Shown piece after piece: positions 5,424 to 6,788 of a stretch of 6,788 nt of DNA. The notes beneath the pieces were generated by a model. It saw nothing but the letters and a program-made list of their open reading frames with translations, did not search any database and was not told the DNA's origin. Within the stretch, counting starts at the first letter, position 1. Each line of letters begins with the position of its first letter. Origin of the DNA: an uncultured Microbacteriaceae bacterium (GTDB taxonomy: Bacteria > Actinomycetota > Actinomycetes > Actinomycetales > Microbacteriaceae); contig CALBMG010000156.1 of the NCBI GenBank assembly GCA_937896185.1, positions 1-6,788 on the forward strand. Direction: 5' to 3'. The position numbers and the translations under genes are program-made.

Positions 5424-6428
5424 GGGAAGACGGACGATTTGCGCGGCAAACACGAGCCCGGCGCCGAACCCGATGGTGAGTGCATAGCCGCCGCTGAGTT
5501 CTGGGTGCTCTTCGAGTACTCGGTGCATGGCCAGGGGCACGGATGCGGCCGACGTGTTACCGGTGGTTTCGATATCGCGTGCAATGACAACGTGCTCGGG
5601 CACATTGAGCTGCTTGGCGAACTCGTTGATGATGCGCATGTTGGCCTGGTGGGGGATAAATGCTGCGAGGTCTGCCGACGTGATTCCCGCCTCGTCCAGC
5701 GCGCGCTGGGCGACCTTGGCCATCTCCCACACTGCCCAACGGAAAACCGTCTGGCCGTCTTGACGAAGGTGGGGGTGGCCCTCCTCGGGGTGCTCCCAAT
5801 GTTCCTTGATGGTGCGGTCCATGCCGACAGCGTCCCACTTTGACCCATCGCTGCCCCACACGGTGGGCGAGATTCCGGGTTCGGTGGCCGCGCCGATGAT
5901 GACGGCGCCAGCACCGTCACCGAGAAGGAAAGAGATGGTGCGGTCGTCGGGCTTTGCGAAGTCACTGAGTTTTTCAGCACCGACTACGAGCACGTACTGA
6001 GCGACACCCGATCGCACCATTGCATCGGCCTGTGCGATTCCATAGCAGAAACCTGCGCACGCTGCCGAGATGTCGTAGGCGGCGGCAGGAGTCGCACCTA
6101 CTCGGTCGGCCAGAAGCGCGGCAAGCGACGGGGTCTGGACGGTGTTCGATATGGTGGCAGCGATGACCACGCCGATTTGCTGGGGGTCGATGCCGGCACG
6201 ACGGATCGCTTCGTTTGCGGCTTCGGTCGCCATGTCGACGGCTTCCAAACCAGCGCTTGCACGGCGGCGGGTGATTACACCGGTGCGTTGACGGATCCAC
6301 TCGTCGCTGGAATCAATCGGACCCACGATGTCGTCGTTGGGGACGACCAGGTCACCGCGCGAAGCGCCAACGGACAGAATTCGTGTGAATGCGGCACCGG
6401 TGTGCTGCTTCAGTGTGGGCTGGCTCAT
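5421..6428 (-). CDS. fabH: Beta-ketoacyl-ACP synthase III (KAS III)
   Basis: This enzyme starts fatty-acid synthesis by condensing an acyl-CoA primer with malonyl-ACP; in actinobacteria branched primers are often used. It has 335 residues. The triad is intact: C124 in SAACAGF, H260 in FIPHQAN and N291 in GNTSAAS, and the C-terminal GFGAGL loop is present. The primer-contact motif DEWIRQRTG (42-50) is canonical. The ATG at 6428 overlaps the fabD stop as ATGA and has GGAGG 4 nt upstream, arguing for translational coupling to fabD. A longer reading to an ATG at 6590 would add 54 residues read out of frame with fabD and is rejected. The downstream gap to acpP is 58 nt. Primer preference cannot be read reliably from the sequence by eye. 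Confidence 0.97.
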   Translation of the reverse strand: MSQPTLKQHTGAAFTRILSVGASRGDLVVPNDDIVGPIDSSDEWIRQRTGVITRRRASAGLEAVDMATEAANEAIRRAGIDPQQIGVVIAATISNTVQTPSLAALLADRVGATPAAAYDISAACAGFCYGIAQADAMVRSGVAQYVLVVGAEKLSDFAKPDDRTISFLLGDGAGAVIIGAATEPGISPTVWGSDGSKWDAVGMDRTIKEHWEHPEEGHPHLRQDGQTVFRWAVWEMAKVAQRALDEAGITSADLAAFIPHQANMRIINEFAKQLNVPEHVVIARDIETTGNTSAASVPLAMHRVLEEHPELSGGYALTIGFGAGLVFAAQIVRLP

Positions 6429-6788
6429 GATGCCTCCAAGAGATCTATGGCGGCCTGAAGGTCGTCGGGGGTTTTGATTGCAACGGTGGGGGTGCCCTTG
6501 AGTGCTCGTCGGGCCAAACCGACGAGCGCACCGGCAGGGTTGAGTTCGATCAAGCCTGTGACACCGTCCGTCGCGAATGATTCCATGCACAGGTCCCAGC
6601 GCACGGGATTGGAGACTTGCCCGACCATCAGGTCACGGTAGCTCGCTCCCGATTCGACACGCGAGCCGTCACGGTTGGTGTAGATCGCGATGGCGGGGTC
6701 GTTAACGTCGCTGGTTGCTGCGGCCTGGCGCAGAACGTCGACGGCGCCCTCCATGTACGAGGTGTGGAATGCTCCCGCAACTACCAGG
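6425..6788 (-). CDS. fabD: Malonyl-CoA:ACP transacylase, C-terminal part
   Basis: This enzyme transfers malonyl from CoA to ACP, supplying the extender unit for FabH and FabF. Only the last 120 residues are in the window; the 5' part, probably somewhat over half the gene, lies beyond base 6788. The visible start LVVAGAFHTSYM contains the catalytic His (eighth visible residue, equivalent to E. coli FabD His201) in the AGAFHT-YM motif typical of actinobacterial FabD. Later, IELNPAGALVGLARR matches the conserved C-terminal block. An ATG at 6754 is internal, because the frame continues open upstream with family sequence. The catalytic Ser (GHSxG) is outside the window. The TGA stop overlaps the fabH ATG by 4 nt. 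The operon promoter is upstream of the window. Confidence 0.94.
   Translation of the reverse strand, partial: LVVAGAFHTSYMEGAVDVLRQAAATSDVNDPAIAIYTNRDGSRVESGASYRDLMVGQVSNPVRWDLCMESFATDGVTGLIELNPAGALVGLARRALKGTPTVAIKTPDDLQAAIDLLEAS
6433..6437 (-). promoter_or_regulatory. fabH ribosome binding site inside the fabD end
   Basis: On the minus strand GGAGG lies 4 nt before the ATG at 6428, within the last codons of fabD. It decides the fabH start and permits independent as well as coupled initiation. Confidence 0.75.

Noticed and set aside
5139..5843. 234-residue plus-strand ORF opposite acpP and fabH
   Set aside because: It is antisense to two genes with intact catalytic motifs, has no ribosome site and spans their junction; a shadow ORF.
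6429..6590. N-terminal extension of FabH from an ATG at 6590
   Set aside because: It would overlap fabD by 54 codons in a different frame; the ATG at 6428 has GGAGG and the standard ATGA overlap.

Overview
The window looks like an actinobacterial chromosome, most likely from the Micrococcales (Microbacteriaceae-like). The evidence is the gene order fabD-fabH-acpP-fabF next to a DUF3145 gene, an ACP with the serine motif DSISM typical of that group, a DUF1684 protein and a BlaI/M56 gene pair, all in moderately GC-rich DNA. The genus cannot be named from the sequence alone.

Left half, plus strand (2-3800): five genes in one direction. A BlaI-type winged-helix repressor, cut by the window edge, is followed 2 nt later by a small M56 membrane metallopeptidase; together they resemble a minimal BlaI/BlaR1-type signalling pair without a beta-lactam sensor domain. 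Twelve nt downstream is a GT4 glycosyltransferase whose acceptor-side motif (ETQGMT) recalls glycolipid-forming enzymes. After a short gap comes a DUF1684 protein. A 101-nt intergenic region then carries a promoter-like element with a perfect inverted repeat filling its spacer, and a predicted 5'UTR hairpin that pairs the whole Shine-Dalgarno sequence of the next gene, DUF3145.

Right half, minus strand (6788-3804): the type II fatty-acid synthase cluster, read right to left as fabD (3' part only), fabH (ATGA overlap with fabD), acpP and fabF. Catalytic residues are intact in every enzyme where the relevant region is visible. acpP is bracketed by a plausible internal promoter and a strong intrinsic terminator, which suggests it is also made as a separate abundant transcript while fabF depends on readthrough. 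fabF and DUF3145 converge with 3 nt between their stop codons.

No RNA genes, mobile elements, CRISPR arrays or attachment sites were seen. The gene content is ordinary actinobacterial core. The most interesting signals are the regulatory structures around DUF3145 and acpP.
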